Source: Shewanella nanhaiensis (GTDB taxonomy: Bacteria > Pseudomonadota > Gammaproteobacteria > Enterobacterales > Shewanellaceae). Taken from it: a stretch of DNA of 64,000 nucleotides. Where the stretch lies: assembly GCF_019457885.1 (NCBI RefSeq), contig NZ_JAHZST010000006.1, positions 124,001 to 188,000 of the forward strand, written 5' to 3'. Both the position numbers and the translations under genes were made by a program. Positions 63,098 through 64,000 of this stretch are shown here, piece after piece (within the stretch, counting starts at the first letter, position 1; each line of letters opens with the position of its first letter). Below the pieces are notes generated by a model. The model did not search any database, had not been told where the DNA came from, and saw only the letters and a program-made list of their open reading frames with translations.

Positions 63098-63664
63098 ATG
63101 TTAAAAGAGACCTTGATATACAAGACCTACTTAGCCTCAAGAGAGGGGATTGCTCGGGTGGTTTCCCGCATTGTTCCTCCCCATGAGATTGAGGATATTG
63201 TGCAGGAGACCTATGTACGTTTATGTCAGGTAGAGAATAAAGAGAGCATTAATTCTGCCAAGTCATTTATGTATAAGATGGCGAGAAACTTGGCTCTTGA
63301 TCATCAAAAGCGGGCAAATGTGAGATTAGTGGACAGCGTTGATGATTGGCATGAGTTTGAGAAGGCGCTGTGTGACCGACATGATGAAGTGTATGACAAG
63401 GCAATTACCAGCCTTGAGTTCGATAACTTCTGTGAAGCGGTGCGATTGTTACCGCTGCAGTGTCGTAAAGTATTTGTGCTAAAAAAGGTGTATGGCTACT
63501 CTCAGCGTGAGATTGCCGAGGAGCTCGAATTGAGTGAGAGTACAGTTGAGAAGCATATCTCTCAGGGGATTAAACGGTGTACAGTTTTTATGCGACAAGC
63601 ACAAAAGGGCAAGACTCAGGTGAGTGCGACAACATCAGGCAAACGTGGAGGTGCTCATGAGTAA
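63098..63664 (+). CDS. FecI-like ECF RNA polymerase sigma factor
   Basis: A 188-aa ECF sigma factor. Region 2 (~25-90; VVSRIVPPHEIEDIVQETYVRL and YKMARNLALDHQKR) and region 4 (~120-170; LLPLQCRKVFVLKKVYGYSQREIAEELELSESTVEKH) are complete. The FecI pattern and the overlapping FecR-type gene downstream (8 bp) make it the sigma of a cell-surface signalling system with the divergent STN-TonB receptor. The C-terminal tail is polar and extended. Iron control is not implied by the neighbours, which look carbohydrate-related. Confidence 0.9.
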   Translation: MLKETLIYKTYLASREGIARVVSRIVPPHEIEDIVQETYVRLCQVENKESINSAKSFMYKMARNLALDHQKRANVRLVDSVDDWHEFEKALCDRHDEVYDKAITSLEFDNFCEAVRLLPLQCRKVFVLKKVYGYSQREIAEELELSESTVEKHISQGIKRCTVFMRQAQKGKTQVSATTSGKRGGAHE

Positions 63665-64000
63665 TGTTCATCAACTACATCCCGGTGCCATCGATGATGA
63701 GCAGCGTTTGGATATCGCCAGTGATTGGATCGCCAAGATGGATAGGGAGCTGACCGCTGAGGAGCGTGAAGCATTAGCCCAGTGGCTGCACAGTGATGTT
63801 GAAAATCTCCATGTTCTGCTCGAAATCGCCCAGATGTGGGACAAAATGGATGAGCTGGGAAGGCTCTCTGATATCTTTCCTAAAGCTAAGCCTACTCGCA
63901 AAAAAACATCGGTATGGATGGGGGGAATTGCTGCTTCCATACTGCTTTTTTTGAGTATTGGTCTGTACCAGTTTACTCAAGATGTTGAGCCTAATCCCCA
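63657..64000 (+). CDS. FecR-like anti-sigma/signal transducer, cut by the window end
   Basis: Only the first 114 codons are present; the frame stays open to 64000. The start ATGAGTAATG overlaps the sigma gene stop by 8 bp, with GTGGAGGTG as ribosome binding site. The N-terminal DUF4880-type domain is seen in DIASDWIAKMDRELTAEERE and LAQWLHSDVENLHVLLEIAQMWDKMD (~18-80). A TM helix follows (MGGIAASILLFLSIGLYQF, ~93-111). The periplasmic FecR domain, expected to bind the receptor's STN domain, would lie beyond the window. Confidence 0.85.
   Translation, partial: MSNVHQLHPGAIDDEQRLDIASDWIAKMDRELTAEEREALAQWLHSDVENLHVLLEIAQMWDKMDELGRLSDIFPKAKPTRKKTSVWMGGIAASILLFLSIGLYQFTQDVEPNP

Overview
The window reads as chromosome of a marine gammaproteobacterium of the Shewanella type. 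This is inferred from gene content: an ExeM-like nuclease with a GlyGly-CTERM tail, an S46 dipeptidyl-peptidase, a GbpA-like chitin LPMO under a c-di-GMP riboswitch, a ThsSR/PhsABC-type thiosulfate module of the kind described from Shewanella, and abundant short palindromic intergenic repeats. No rRNA, tRNA, CRISPR array or intact transposase was seen.

Left part (1-27 kb): a CsgD/VpsT-type LuxR regulator; extracellular nuclease exeM with a MITE-like element at its 5' flank; nucleoside salvage (nupC-deoD); a thioesterase; a small membrane protein; a 21-codon ORF downstream of a perfect FNR-type box; catalase; a UPF0016 manganese exporter behind a yybP-ykoY (Mn2+) riboswitch; the gbpA-type LPMO behind a GEMM c-di-GMP riboswitch; an aromatic amino-acid permease; and the S46 peptidase. 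An AT-rich patch follows (TPR protein, membrane-anchored amidohydrolase, membrane AraC regulator), then a pseudouridine synthase, a DUF998 protein, a NhaC-family transporter with a MetJ box over its promoter (metT-like), and a DUF3087 gene whose 3' end is duplicated in tandem.

Middle (27-45 kb): a large DUF2339 membrane protein, a LysE exporter, a LysR regulator divergent from gabD-gabT (GABA/putrescine catabolism), two GNAT acetyltransferases, a stand-alone lgt, an unrecognised 341-aa protein, a PEP mutase/isocitrate lyase-family protein, and a four-gene envelope operon (COG3014 lipoprotein, LpoB-like lipoprotein, DUF6844-like protein, CsgG/FlgT-like protein).

Right part (45-64 kb): phsABC, driven from a region with two identical 14-bp palindromes, next to thsS and the divergent thsR. 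Two related putative structured RNAs (same strand, each ending in a GCCGCTAAG-type terminator) bracket this block. A repeat-rich gene desert then holds one AT-rich gene for an actinoporin-like protein. The window ends in a carbohydrate-type TonB locus: STN-TonB receptor, flavin-dependent tryptophan-halogenase-like protein, SapC, DUF6445 and an SGLT-type Na+/sugar symporter in one direction, with a FecI-type sigma factor and a truncated FecR in the other. This suggests a surface-signalled uptake system whose substrate is not evident from sequence.
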